This document shows positions 31,129 to 39,472 of a DNA stretch of 64,000 nucleotides, piece by piece (the stretch's first letter is position 1; each line of letters starts with the position of its first letter). The translations under genes were made by a program, and so were the position numbers. Origin of the DNA: Alphaproteobacteria bacterium (GTDB lineage Bacteria; Pseudomonadota; Alphaproteobacteria; Bin95). The stretch is from NCBI GenBank assembly GCA_020638555.1, contig JACKII010000001.1, positions 806,001 to 870,000 on the forward strand, in the 5' to 3' direction. A model generated the notes under the pieces. It did no database searches and was not told the origin of the DNA. It saw only the letters and a program-made list of their open reading frames with translations.

Positions 31129-32697
31129 CTATTGGACGGTCACATAATACAGCATGAACTGGTTGTCCGCGCGCTGGGCGAGCTCGACAGTGTCGCGCTT
31201 GCCCCAGGCCAGCCCCTGCTGGTGCAGCGGGATATAGCCGCGGTCGTCGTTGGTGATCTTGAACGCTTCGGCAATCATGGCATTGCGCTTCGGGATATCG
31301 GTTTCGGACAGGATCTTGTCCGTCAGCTCGCCAATGCGCGGATCGCAGTAATTGCCCAGATTGAACTTGCCGGCACCGCCTTCGCCGCGGCAGCGAATGA
31401 GGTTGTAGAGCACGTTCCAACTGTCGAAGCTGCCGGGCGTCCAGCCCAGCAAATAAAAGTCGGTATCGTATTTCGGCCCCAGCACCTTGGCGGCGTAAAT
31501 GGACATCGGCTGGGCCAGAAGGTTCACCTTGATGCCGATCTTGGCCAGCATGCCGACCACCGCCGTGCAGATTTTTTCATCGTTGACATAGCGGTTGTTC
31601 GGGCAGTCCAGGGTGATCGAAAAGCCGTCCGCATAGCCGGCTTCGGCCATCAGCGCCTTGGCCTTGTCCGGGTCGAAGGGCAGGCGCTCCAGCCAGGCGC
31701 TCTTGTCGACCAGTTGCGGCGAGATCATCAGCGCCGACGGCTCCGACAGGTTGCGCATCACCTTGCGCTTGATCGCCTCGATGTCGATGGCCCGGTACAT
31801 GGCCTCGCGCACGCGCACGTCGGCGAGCGGGTTCTTGCCCTTGATGTTGGAACTGCCGAGTTCCGGTGCCGACTGGTTCAGGCCCAGGAAGATGGTGCGC
31901 AGTTCCGGCCCGGTCAGCATGCCGGTGCCCTCGTTGCGCTCGACCCGGTTGATGTCCTGTACCGGGATCGGATAGGCCATGTCGATCGAACCGGAGAGCA
32001 GGGCCGCGACGCGGGTCGGGTCGCTGGAAATGGGCTTGAAGACGACCTTGGTCAGGTTGTGCTTCGGCGTGTCCCACCAGCCGGCATAGGGCTCCATGAT
32101 CGTCTCGACGTCGGTTTCGCGCTTGACGACCCTGAACGGCCCGGTGCCGTTGGCGTTGAACGCCGCGTAATTGTCCTTGCCTTCGGTGACGCTGGACGGG
32201 GCGACGGCGTCATGCTCCTCCGACCATTCCTTGTCCATGATGTACCAGTTGGCCCATTCCGTCACCAGGATCGGGTTCGGCTGGCCGGTGATGAAATCGA
32301 CGGTGTAGTCATCGACCTTGACCACCTGGGTGTCGTCCGGCAGGCGGGTTTTGAGGTCGGACCCGTCCGCGCGCACGCGTTTGGCGCTGAACACCACGTC
32401 GTCGGCGGTGAAAGCGTTGCCGTTGTGGAATTTCACGCCCTTGCGCAGGTGAAAGCGCCAGCGGGTCGGCTCCAGGATTTCCCAGCTTTCCGCCAGGGCC
32501 GGTTGGATCGACAGGTCCGGAGCGCGGCGAATCAGGCCCTCGTAGATATTGCCCAGGAATCCCAGCGTGAAGGTCTCGTTCAAGACGTAAGGATCGAGTG
32601 ACTGCGCATCCTTCTGGAACGACCAGGTAAACTCTTTGGCTTGCGCGCTCGTGGCCAGACCCAAGGCCACCAACGCCGCCAACGCCGACTTCTTCAT
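31129..32697 (-). CDS. ABC transporter substrate-binding protein, peptide (SBP_bac_5) type
   Basis: This 522-residue periplasmic binding protein has a clean signal peptide (MKKSALAALVALGLATSAQA, cleavage before KEFTWSF). Family segments include 'YVLNETFTLGFLGNIYEGLI', WRFHLRKGVKFHNGNAFTA, 'GTGPFRVVKRETDVETIMEP' and 'RVREAMYRAIDIEAIKRKVM'. A pair of cysteines late in the protein (IRCRGEGG, GNYCDPR) may form a disulfide. It stands alone: no permease or ATPase gene is adjacent. An intrinsic terminator follows, and an AT-rich promoter region with TATAAT (minus strand, 32771-32766) precedes it. Confidence 0.9.
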   Translation of the reverse strand: MKKSALAALVALGLATSAQAKEFTWSFQKDAQSLDPYVLNETFTLGFLGNIYEGLIRRAPDLSIQPALAESWEILEPTRWRFHLRKGVKFHNGNAFTADDVVFSAKRVRADGSDLKTRLPDDTQVVKVDDYTVDFITGQPNPILVTEWANWYIMDKEWSEEHDAVAPSSVTEGKDNYAAFNANGTGPFRVVKRETDVETIMEPYAGWWDTPKHNLTKVVFKPISSDPTRVAALLSGSIDMAYPIPVQDINRVERNEGTGMLTGPELRTIFLGLNQSAPELGSSNIKGKNPLADVRVREAMYRAIDIEAIKRKVMRNLSEPSALMISPQLVDKSAWLERLPFDPDKAKALMAEAGYADGFSITLDCPNNRYVNDEKICTAVVGMLAKIGIKVNLLAQPMSIYAAKVLGPKYDTDFYLLGWTPGSFDSWNVLYNLIRCRGEGGAGKFNLGNYCDPRIGELTDKILSETDIPKRNAMIAEAFKITNDDRGYIPLHQQGLAWGKRDTVELAQRADNQFMLYYVTVQ

Positions 32698-32801
32698 CCC
32701 ATTCCCTCATCTTTTTTTAGCGTGCGAGTGGTGATGCACCCCAGACCGATGAGAATTTATACAGGATTATACAAGTAAACGCACGGCAATTTCCGCCATT
32801 T

Positions 32802-32834
32802 GGGCGAAGCCATTGGAGAGGTATGGCTTCGCCC
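32802..32834. terminator. perfect 12 bp stem-loop between the hydratase and binding-protein genes
   Basis: GGGCGAAGCCAT (32802-32813) and ATGGCTTCGCCC (32823-32834) pair perfectly across a 9-base loop. It lies 17 bases beyond the enoyl-CoA hydratase stop and before the next gene's promoter. No T-run follows on either strand, so it may act as a Rho-assisted terminator or an mRNA-end stabiliser. Confidence 0.5.
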
Positions 32835-32850
32835 GGGACGCTTGGGCCGG

Positions 32851-33651
32851 TCAGTTGCCGGTGAAATTCGGCTCCCGCTTGGCGCGCATGGCGTCGATGG
32901 CCTCGACATGATCCTGGCTGGTGCGGGCTACGATCATATGGCTGGAGACCTCGTCGAAATGGGTGCGCAGGTCCAGGGTCTGGCCCTGATAGACCAACCG
33001 CTTGATATAGCGCACCGAAATCGGCGCATTCTTGGCGATCTGCTTGGCGATTTTCATCACCTCGTCCATGAACACGTCATCCGGGAACACGTCGAGGACC
33101 AGGCCGATTTCCTTGGCTTCCTCCGCATTCACGAACCGGGCGGTCCAGAGCATTTCCAGCGCCCGCTGCACGCCGACAATGCGCGGCAGGAACCAGGCCG
33201 CGCCATTGCCCGGCACCAGGCCGACACGGGTATAGGTTTCGGCGAATCGGGCGGAGGCGGCCGCATAGCGGATATCGCAGTGCAGCGCCATGTCCAGGCC
33301 GGCGCCGGCGGCGACGCCGTTCAGGGCACAGATCACCGGCTTGTCGATGGTCTGGAGCGTCAGCGCGATCGGATGGATGTTGCGCTGCAGGTTTTCCTTG
33401 GCCTGGCGCGGGCTGGTCTGGTCGCTGCGGCCCATGCCGCCGGTGTCGCCGCCGGAGCAGAAGCCACGGCCGGCGCCGGTGACGACGATGCAGCGCACGT
33501 CGTCGCGGTCGCGGCACTCTTCCAGGCGCGCGGCCCAGGCGCGCAGCATCTCGTTGTTGAAGGCGTTGAGCTTTTCCGGAAAGTTCAGGGTGATCGTGGC
33601 GACCATGTCCTCGACCGAGAACAGCAGGCGGTCGGTATCGGTGACGCTCAT
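32851..33651 (-). CDS. enoyl-CoA hydratase/isomerase family protein
   Basis: This 266-residue crotonase-fold protein binds acyl-CoA thioesters. 'VVTGAGRGFCSGGDTGGMG' and 'ALNGVAAGAGLDMALHCDIR' give the oxyanion hole. At the position of the first catalytic Glu of rat mitochondrial hydratase (FGQPE) the sequence reads FAETYTR, while the second Glu (ALEML) is kept. It may therefore be an isomerase or another crotonase activity, not a true hydratase. It shares a minus-strand run with the SDR at 33692 (40 bases apart), suggesting a small fatty-acid or side-chain degradation operon, opposite an acyl-CoA dehydrogenase. Confidence 0.9.
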   Translation of the reverse strand: MSVTDTDRLLFSVEDMVATITLNFPEKLNAFNNEMLRAWAARLEECRDRDDVRCIVVTGAGRGFCSGGDTGGMGRSDQTSPRQAKENLQRNIHPIALTLQTIDKPVICALNGVAAGAGLDMALHCDIRYAAASARFAETYTRVGLVPGNGAAWFLPRIVGVQRALEMLWTARFVNAEEAKEIGLVLDVFPDDVFMDEVMKIAKQIAKNAPISVRYIKRLVYQGQTLDLRTHFDEVSSHMIVARTSQDHVEAIDAMRAKREPNFTGN

Positions 33652-33691
33652 GGAGGGCGTTTCCTTTTGTCCAAACAGGGAGGGATAAGGG

Positions 33692-34495
33692 TTAGTGGTC
33701 GGATTCGCGAGCCGGGCCGACGATAGTGCATCCGCCGTCGACCACCAAGGTTTGTCCGGTGATATAGCGGGCCCGGTCGGACAGCAGGAAGGTCACGGCG
33801 TTACCGATATCCCAGCCCTCGCCCTCGATTTTCAACGGCGAGGCGTTGCGGCGGCCGGCGCGGGCCTGTTCGCTCATGCCGTTGCGGATCACCATCGGCG
33901 TGTAGACCGGACCCGGCGCGACGCAGTTGACGCGGATGCCCTCCGGGGCGTGGTCCACGGCCATGGCCCGGCTGAGCGCGATCACCGCGCCCTTGCTGGC
34001 GGAATAGGCGGTCAGCCCGCGCGGGCGCAGCGCGCTGATCGAGGAAATGTTGACGATGGCGCCGCCGCCGCTTTCGGCCATGGCCGGGACGGCGTGCTTG
34101 GCGGTCAGCATCATGGTCTTGACGTTGACCTGCATCACCCGGTCCCACTCCTCCTCGGTCTCCTCGACCACGGTGCCGCGCGAGCCGATGCCGACATTGT
34201 TGTCCAGGCAATCGACCCGGCCCCACAGGCTCAGCGCCCGGTCGACCAGGGCCTTGCAGTCGGCGGATTGGGTGACGTCGGCGGCGAACGCGGCGGCGGT
34301 GCCGCCATTGTCCTGGATCATCCGGGCGGTGTGGCCCGCCAGCGCCTCGTCCCGGTCGACCACCAGGACCTTGGCGCCCTCGGCGGCCAGCAACAGGCAG
34401 GCGGCGCGGCCGTTGCCGATGCCGTCGCCGCGGGCACCGCCGCCGACGACGATGGCGACCTTGTCCTTCAGGCCGGATGCGGAGGGGATGTGCAT
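33692..34495 (-). CDS. SDR-family oxidoreductase
   Basis: This 267-residue Rossmann enzyme has an elongated cofactor loop, GGGARGDGIGNGRA, at residues ~18-31 rather than TGxxxGIG. LDNNVGIGSRG fills the NNAG position. The active site is intact: Ser in NISSISALRP and Tyr-x3-Lys in YSASKGA. The C-terminus 'TGQTLVVDGGCTIVGP' is standard. It lies upstream of the crotonase-family gene in the same orientation and is divergent from the acyl-CoA dehydrogenase at 34661, so a 3-hydroxyacyl-type substrate is reasonable but unproven. Confidence 0.92.
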   Translation of the reverse strand: MHIPSASGLKDKVAIVVGGGARGDGIGNGRAACLLLAAEGAKVLVVDRDEALAGHTARMIQDNGGTAAAFAADVTQSADCKALVDRALSLWGRVDCLDNNVGIGSRGTVVEETEEEWDRVMQVNVKTMMLTAKHAVPAMAESGGGAIVNISSISALRPRGLTAYSASKGAVIALSRAMAVDHAPEGIRVNCVAPGPVYTPMVIRNGMSEQARAGRRNASPLKIEGEGWDIGNAVTFLLSDRARYITGQTLVVDGGCTIVGPARESDH

Positions 34496-34660
34496 GGGCG
34501 TGTCCTCGTGTTGGCTGCGCGGTTTGTTGGTTGCGCTGTGACAGTGCGTTGGCCGGGAAGTCTGGCAGGTCTCGCGAGTGGGCGCCAGACGCTCTAGCCC
34601 CGCTGGTCACCCTCCGGCATACTGACCGGCAAGCCCGAGACCATACCGAGGAACCGCCCC

Positions 34661-35860
34661 ATGGACGCCCGTTTCAGCGCCGAAGAACTCGCCTTCCGCG
34701 ACGAGGTTCGCGCCTTCATCCGCGACCGGCTGCCGGACGACCTGGCGGCGAAGGTGCGCCAGGGTCTGGAACTGACCAAGGACGACTATCGCCGCTGGAT
34801 GATGATCCTGGGCGAAAAAGGCTGGCTCGCCACCAACTGGCCCGAAAGCGCCGGCGGCCCCGGCTGGAACGTGGCGCAGAAATACCTGTTCGAGGAGGAG
34901 ATGGCCGTCTCCGCCTGTCCGGAAGTGGTGCCGTTCGGCACCCGCATGGTCGGGCCGGTGCTGCTGGCCTATGGCACCGACGCGCAGAAGGCGCAGCACC
35001 TGCCGGGCATTCTCTCCGGCGAGACCCTCTGGTGCCAGGGCTATTCCGAGCCCGGCGCCGGCAGCGATCTGGCCTCGCTCGCGACCAGCGCGGTCAAGGA
35101 CGGCGACGACTATATCGTCAACGGCTCCAAGATCTGGACGACCCAGGCGCATATCGCCGACTGGATGTTCGCCCTGGTCCGCACCTCGAAGGAAGAGAAA
35201 AAGCAGCAGGGCATCACCTGCCTGCTGATCCCGATGGACGCGCCGGGCCTCGAAATCCGGCCGCTGATCAAGCTGGACGGCCGGCACAAGTTCAACCAGG
35301 AATTCTTCGCCGACGTGCGCGTGCCCCAGGCCAACCGCGTCGGGCGCGAGGGCGAGGGCTGGTCCATCGCCAAATACCTGCTGGGGCACGAGCGCTCGAA
35401 CGGCGCCGGCGTGGCCGGTGCGCACATGATGCTGGACCTGTTGAAGAAAATCGCCCTCGACCAGCAGGCGGACGGCGGTGCGCTGGCCCAGAACCCGGAT
35501 TTCCGCCGCAAGATCGCCGACCTGGAGACGCAGCTCACCACGCTGCAATTCGCCTCGTTGCGGGCGCTGGCCGGTGCGTCCGCCGACAAGGAGATCAAGC
35601 CGGAGGCCGCGGCCGGCCTGAAGCTCGGCATGGCGGAAATCCGCAAATCGATCAGCGAGGCCTGTGTGGAGGCGGGCGGCTACAGCGCCATGCCCTACAG
35701 CCAGAACGCCATCCGCTTCGGCTGGAACGAGCCGCCGGTGGGACCGGACTATCTGTTCAAGATGGCGCCCGACTATTTCGAGATGCGGGCCCGCTCCATC
35801 GCCGGCGGCTCGGACGAGGTGCAGAAGAACGTCATCGCCAAACGGGTGCTGGGCCTGTAG
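34661..35860 (+). CDS. acyl-CoA dehydrogenase family protein
   Basis: This 399-residue FAD enzyme performs alpha,beta-dehydrogenation of an acyl-CoA. The N-terminal helical domain starts MDARFSAEELAFRDEVRAFI. The FAD-binding middle has 'WCQGYSEPGAGSDLASLATS' and IWTTQAHIADWMF. The C-terminal helical domain ends with 'ARSIAGGSDEVQKNVIAKRV', the classic dehydrogenase signature. It belongs to the larger subgroup with an 'EGWSIAKYLLGHERSN' segment. ATG 34661 follows GAGGAAC. The SDR and crotonase genes are divergent from it, forming a likely catabolic cluster. A long repeat array begins some 50 bases past its stop. Confidence 0.94.
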   Translation: MDARFSAEELAFRDEVRAFIRDRLPDDLAAKVRQGLELTKDDYRRWMMILGEKGWLATNWPESAGGPGWNVAQKYLFEEEMAVSACPEVVPFGTRMVGPVLLAYGTDAQKAQHLPGILSGETLWCQGYSEPGAGSDLASLATSAVKDGDDYIVNGSKIWTTQAHIADWMFALVRTSKEEKKQQGITCLLIPMDAPGLEIRPLIKLDGRHKFNQEFFADVRVPQANRVGREGEGWSIAKYLLGHERSNGAGVAGAHMMLDLLKKIALDQQADGGALAQNPDFRRKIADLETQLTTLQFASLRALAGASADKEIKPEAAAGLKLGMAEIRKSISEACVEAGGYSAMPYSQNAIRFGWNEPPVGPDYLFKMAPDYFEMRARSIAGGSDEVQKNVIAKRVLGL

Positions 35861-35911
35861 CGGCGCCCGCAAATTCCCCCGCCCTCCCGGGATGGCCGAG
35901 CCATTGGCGAG

Positions 35912-36700
35912 CTCGTGCGGTGGAGTGTTCCCCGGAGGCGGCGGAGTTGCGAGGCTTTCCGGACGTTACAGGCGATCCGGGATCTCCTCCCGTGCTGGCC
36001 TCCCGGAAGAGATCCCGGCTCAAGGGCCGGGAAAGCTGTGAGGCGGTGGAATACGCCGGATTCGTGCGGTGGAGTGTGCCCCGGAGGCGGCGGAGCCATG
36101 GCGAGCTTTCCGGACGCCGCAGACGATCGGGATCTCCTCCCGTGCTGGCCTCCCGGAAAGAGATCCGGCTCAAGGCCGAAAGCTGTGAGGCGGTGGAATA
36201 CGCCGGATTCGTGGGGTGGAGTGTTCCCCGGAGGCGGCGGAGCCATAGCGGGCTTTCCCGGAGGCCGCAGGCGATCCGGGATCTCCTTCCGTGCTGGCCT
36301 CCCGGAAGAGATCCCGGCTCAAGGCCGGGAAAGCTGTGACGCGGTGGAATACGCCGGATTCGTGCGGTGGAGTGTGCCCCGGAGGCGGCAGAGCCATGAC
36401 GAGCTTTCCCGGACGCCGCAGGCGATCCGGGATCTCCTCCGTGCTGGCCTCCTGGAAAGAGATCCCGGCTCAGGGCCGGAAAGCATTGAGGCGGTGGAAT
36501 ACGCCGGATCGTGCGGTGGAGTGTTCCCCGGAGGTGGCGGAGCCATGGCGAGCTTTCCCGGACGCCGCAGGCGATCCGGGATCTCCTTCCGTGCTGGCCT
36601 CCCGGAAGAGATCCCGGCTCAAGGCCGGGAAAGCTGTGAGGCGGTGGAATACGCCGGATTCGTGCGGTGGAGTGTTCCCGGAGGTGGCGGAGCCGCCATC
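35912..36700. repeat. tandem array of ~150 bp units, five full copies plus a partial sixth
   Basis: The marker TGGAGTGT recurs at about 35921, 36070, 36217, 36368, 36517 and 36668, giving unit lengths of 147-151 bases. Each unit carries AGCTTTCCCGG and, about 70 bases later, CCGGGAAAGCT, with GGGATCTC and GAGATCCC nested inside, so every unit can form a double stem. Small indels break any common reading frame. This array is the content of the 916-base gap between 35861 and 36776; I see no gene in it. Confidence 0.92.
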
Positions 36701-36776
36701 CGGGGCCGATGCGAACACCGCCCCGCATAGAGCAGGAGTGCCTCGGTCGAGGCGAAGGGCAGCGGCTCCGGGCGCT

Positions 36777-37832
36777 CTACCCCTTCACCGCCTCCACCAC
36801 CGCCGCGCCGAACGCCTCGGTGCCCAGCGGGCCGCCGAGGTCGGTGGTGCAGGCGTCCGGCGTCTGCAACAGCGCATCCAGGCCGCGATCCAGTGCTTCC
36901 GCCGCGGCGGCCATGGCGTTGTTCGAATCCTGCTCGCCCCGCCAGGCCAGCAGCATCGCAGCCGAGCGCATCAGCGCCACCGGGTTGGCAATGCCCTTGC
37001 CTTCGATATCCGGCGCCGAGCCATGGCTCGCCTGGGCGACCGCGATGCCGTCGCCCCGGTTCAGCGATCCCGCCAGCCCCAGCCCGCCGGAGAATTCCGC
37101 CGCGAGGTTGGAGAGGATGTCGCCATACATGTTGGTGGACAGCACCACGTCGAACCGGTCCGGCGTGCGCACCAGATGGCTGGTCATGGCATCGATGTGC
37201 TCGTTGTCCCATTTCACGTCCGGGAAGTCCTTCGCCACCTCCTCGACAGCGGCCAGGAACAGGCCGTCGGTCATTTTCAGCACATTGCCCTTGTGCACCG
37301 CGGTCACGTATTTGCGCCGTCGGCTCGCCAGTTCGAAGGCGGCGCGGGCGATGCGGAGCGAGCCCTCGCGCGTGATCTTGCGCAGGGAAAGCGCCACGTC
37401 CGCCGTCGGCATGAACTCGCCGCCGCCCTGGAACATGTTGCGGTCGGCATAGAAGCCCTCGGTGTTCTCGCGCACCACCACCAGGTCCATGCCGGGCGCG
37501 AAGGCGCCGGGAATCCCCTTGGACGGGCGGATATTGGCATAGAGTTGCAGGCCGGAGCGCAGGAATTTCGACGGCCCCATGCCGCCCTCGCTTTCCGGCG
37601 GATAGACGGCGGTGTCGGTCGGCCCCATGACGACGCCGTCGGCGGCGCGGCAGCGCTCCAGCACGTCCGGCGGCAGGGTGTGGCCGATGGCTTGCAGCGA
37701 AACCAGGCCGATGGGCACCTCTTCGAACTCCAGTCCCAGGCCGAACCGGGCGTCCAGCGCCTCCATCGCCCGGCGGGTGGCCGCCATGATTTCCGGCCCG
37801 ATGCCGTCGCCATCCATCAGAAGAATGCGCAT
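36777..37832 (-). CDS. isocitrate/isopropylmalate dehydrogenase family protein
   Basis: This 351-residue beta-decarboxylating dehydrogenase starts MRILLMDGDGIGPEIM. The substrate loop reads VVRENTEGFYADR, like isocitrate, homoisocitrate and tartrate dehydrogenases rather than LeuB (RELTGG). 'LSTNMYGDILSNLAAEFSGG' supplies metal-binding Asp residues, and 'HGSAPDIEGKGIANP' with Asp-Ile suggests NAD rather than NADP. The exact substrate is open. Its Shine-Dalgarno AAGGA and start codon lie inside the palindrome at 37829-37848. It is divergent from metY, with 129 bases between starts. The very long open frame upstream of this start is antisense to metY and beyond and is not coding. Confidence 0.9.
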   Translation of the reverse strand: MRILLMDGDGIGPEIMAATRRAMEALDARFGLGLEFEEVPIGLVSLQAIGHTLPPDVLERCRAADGVVMGPTDTAVYPPESEGGMGPSKFLRSGLQLYANIRPSKGIPGAFAPGMDLVVVRENTEGFYADRNMFQGGGEFMPTADVALSLRKITREGSLRIARAAFELASRRRKYVTAVHKGNVLKMTDGLFLAAVEEVAKDFPDVKWDNEHIDAMTSHLVRTPDRFDVVLSTNMYGDILSNLAAEFSGGLGLAGSLNRGDGIAVAQASHGSAPDIEGKGIANPVALMRSAAMLLAWRGEQDSNNAMAAAAEALDRGLDALLQTPDACTTDLGGPLGTEAFGAAVVEAVKG

Positions 37833-37848
37833 AAAGATATCCTTATAT
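37829..37848. promoter_or_regulatory. operator candidate in the dehydrogenase/metY gap
   Basis: GCATAAAGATATCCTTATAT has a near-palindromic 16-base core centred on GATATC and matches 17 of 20 positions of the site upstream of the ArsR-methyltransferase gene (43617-43636). It covers the ribosome site and start codon of the dehydrogenase and lies 113 bases upstream of metY. It probably binds the same regulator. Confidence 0.5.
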
Positions 37849-37961
37849 TTATGGCCGCCCGGTGAAGCAGGCCACTCGCCAAGCGCGTCGTTCTTACCTA
37901 CAGTGCGATCGCCGAGCTGAAAAGGCCACGCGCCACACCACCGAAGGGAGACTCCGAAGCC

Positions 37962-39245
37962 ATGACCTCGTCCAAGCATCCCGAAACCATCGTGCTGCAC
38001 GCCGGCTATCGCGCCGACCCGGCGACCGGCGCCGTGGCCGTGCCGCTCTATCAGACCACGTCGTTCCAGTTCCGCGACACCGAGCACGCGGCGAACCTGT
38101 TCGCGCTGAAGGAACTGGGCAATATCTACACCCGCATCATGAACCCGACCAACGACGTGTTCGAGCAGCGGGTGGCGGCGCTGGAAGGCGGCGTGGCGGC
38201 GTTGTCGGTGGGCTCGGGCCAGGCGGCGAGCGCGTTTGCGGTCCAGAACATCGCCCATGCCGGCGACAACATCGTCGCCTCGACCGACCTGTATGGCGGC
38301 ACCTGGAACCTGTTCGCCAACACGCTGAAGGACATGGGCATCGAGACCCGCTTCGTCGACCCGAGCGACCCGCAGAACTATGCCCGCGCCGTCGACGACA
38401 AGACCCGGGCCTTCTATGCCGAAACCCTGCCGAACCCGAAGCTGGAAGTCTTCCCGATCAAGGAGGTGGCCGATATCGGCCGGCCGCTCGGCATTCCGCT
38501 GATCATGGACAACACGGCGGCGCCGGTGCTGTGCCGGCCGCTGGATCACGGCGCGGCCATCGTCATGTATTCGACGACGAAATACATCACCGGCAACGGC
38601 ACCTCCATCGGCGGCATGATCGTCGACGGCGGCAATTTCGACTGGGAGGCGCACAAGGAGCGCCAGCCCTATCTGAACCAGCCGGACCCGTCCTATCACG
38701 GCGCTGTCTGGACCGAGGCGGTGAAGCCGCTCGGCCCCATCGCCTATATCATCAAGGCGCGGGTGACGCTGCTGCGCGACCTGGGCGCGCCGATGGCGCC
38801 GTTCAACGCCTTCATGGCCATTCACGGCCTGGAGACGGTGACGCTGCGCATGGAGCGGCACTGCCAGAACGCCATCGCCGTCGCCAACCACCTGAAAAAC
38901 CATCCGGCGATCGAACGGGTGATCTTCCCCGGTCTGATGGAAGGCGAGCCGCGCCGCCGCGCCGACACCTATCTGAAGGGCGGGTATGGCTCGCTGATGG
39001 GCATCGTCCTGAAAGGCGGCGCCGACGCCGGGCGGAGCTTCATCGACAAGCTGCAAATGTTCTATCACGTGGCCAATATCGGCGACGCCCGCTCGCTGGC
39101 GATCCACCCGGCGACGACGACGCACAGCCAGTTGTCGGAGGAAGAGCAGAAGGCCACCGGCGTCTCGCCCGGCTATGTGCGGCTCTCGATCGGCATCGAG
39201 CACATCGACGACATCCTGGCCGATCTGGACCAGGCGCTGGCCTGA
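37962..39245 (+). CDS. metY: O-acetylhomoserine sulfhydrylase (aminocarboxypropyltransferase)
   Basis: This 427-residue PLP enzyme makes homocysteine from O-acetylhomoserine and sulfide, a direct route to methionine. 'HPETIVLHAGYRADPATGAV' is the N-terminal signature. 'ALSVGSGQAASAFAVQNIAH' and the PLP Lys in YSTTKYITGNGTSIGG (around residue 208) follow. 'HPATTTHSQLSEEEQKATGV' near the end is diagnostic for the MetY/OAH-SHLase clade and includes the substrate-binding Arg region. ATG 37962 follows AAGGGAG. It is divergent from the dehydrogenase; the shared gap holds a palindrome like the one in front of the metF-operon regulator, so co-regulation with metF is likely. Confidence 0.94.
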   Translation: MTSSKHPETIVLHAGYRADPATGAVAVPLYQTTSFQFRDTEHAANLFALKELGNIYTRIMNPTNDVFEQRVAALEGGVAALSVGSGQAASAFAVQNIAHAGDNIVASTDLYGGTWNLFANTLKDMGIETRFVDPSDPQNYARAVDDKTRAFYAETLPNPKLEVFPIKEVADIGRPLGIPLIMDNTAAPVLCRPLDHGAAIVMYSTTKYITGNGTSIGGMIVDGGNFDWEAHKERQPYLNQPDPSYHGAVWTEAVKPLGPIAYIIKARVTLLRDLGAPMAPFNAFMAIHGLETVTLRMERHCQNAIAVANHLKNHPAIERVIFPGLMEGEPRRRADTYLKGGYGSLMGIVLKGGADAGRSFIDKLQMFYHVANIGDARSLAIHPATTTHSQLSEEEQKATGVSPGYVRLSIGIEHIDDILADLDQALA

Positions 39246-39297
39246 TCGCTTCTGGAGCGCCTCTGCATAAAGAACATCCCCGGACGCGTTCGCCCTG

Positions 39298-39399
39298 GAG
39301 CTTCCCCGGACGCGCCATCGCGATCCGGGGTCTCCGGGGGGCGGGGCGCAGGCGCATCGAGAGCTTCCCCGGACGCGCCATCGCGATCCGGGGTCTCCG
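39298..39399. repeat. 39 bp direct repeat downstream of metY
   Basis: GAGCTTCCCCGGACGCGCCA... to ...GGGGTCTCCG is identical at 39298-39336 and 39361-39399, offset 63. A diverged relative with CCCGGATCCGGCTG...CCGGGAAAGCTC lies at 39427-39460. The element fills the gap between metY and the amidase gene and shares GAGCTT...CCCCGGA with other gaps in this window. Confidence 0.88.
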
Positions 39400-39472
39400 A
39401 GGGGGCGGAGCGCAGGCTTAAAGAGGTCCCGGATCCGGCTGTGCCGGTCCGGGAAAGCTCTGGAGGGGGGCG

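Noticed and set aside
35912..36700. CRISPR array
   Set aside because: Units are about 150 bases and repeated in full, with no short constant repeat alternating with unique spacers and no cas genes nearby.
37849..37961. Possible SAM-II riboswitch upstream of metY (AGCTGAAAAGG near 37916)
   Set aside because: Only the short 3' element looks similar. I could not build the required first stem and TGATTTA-type loop, so it is not supported.
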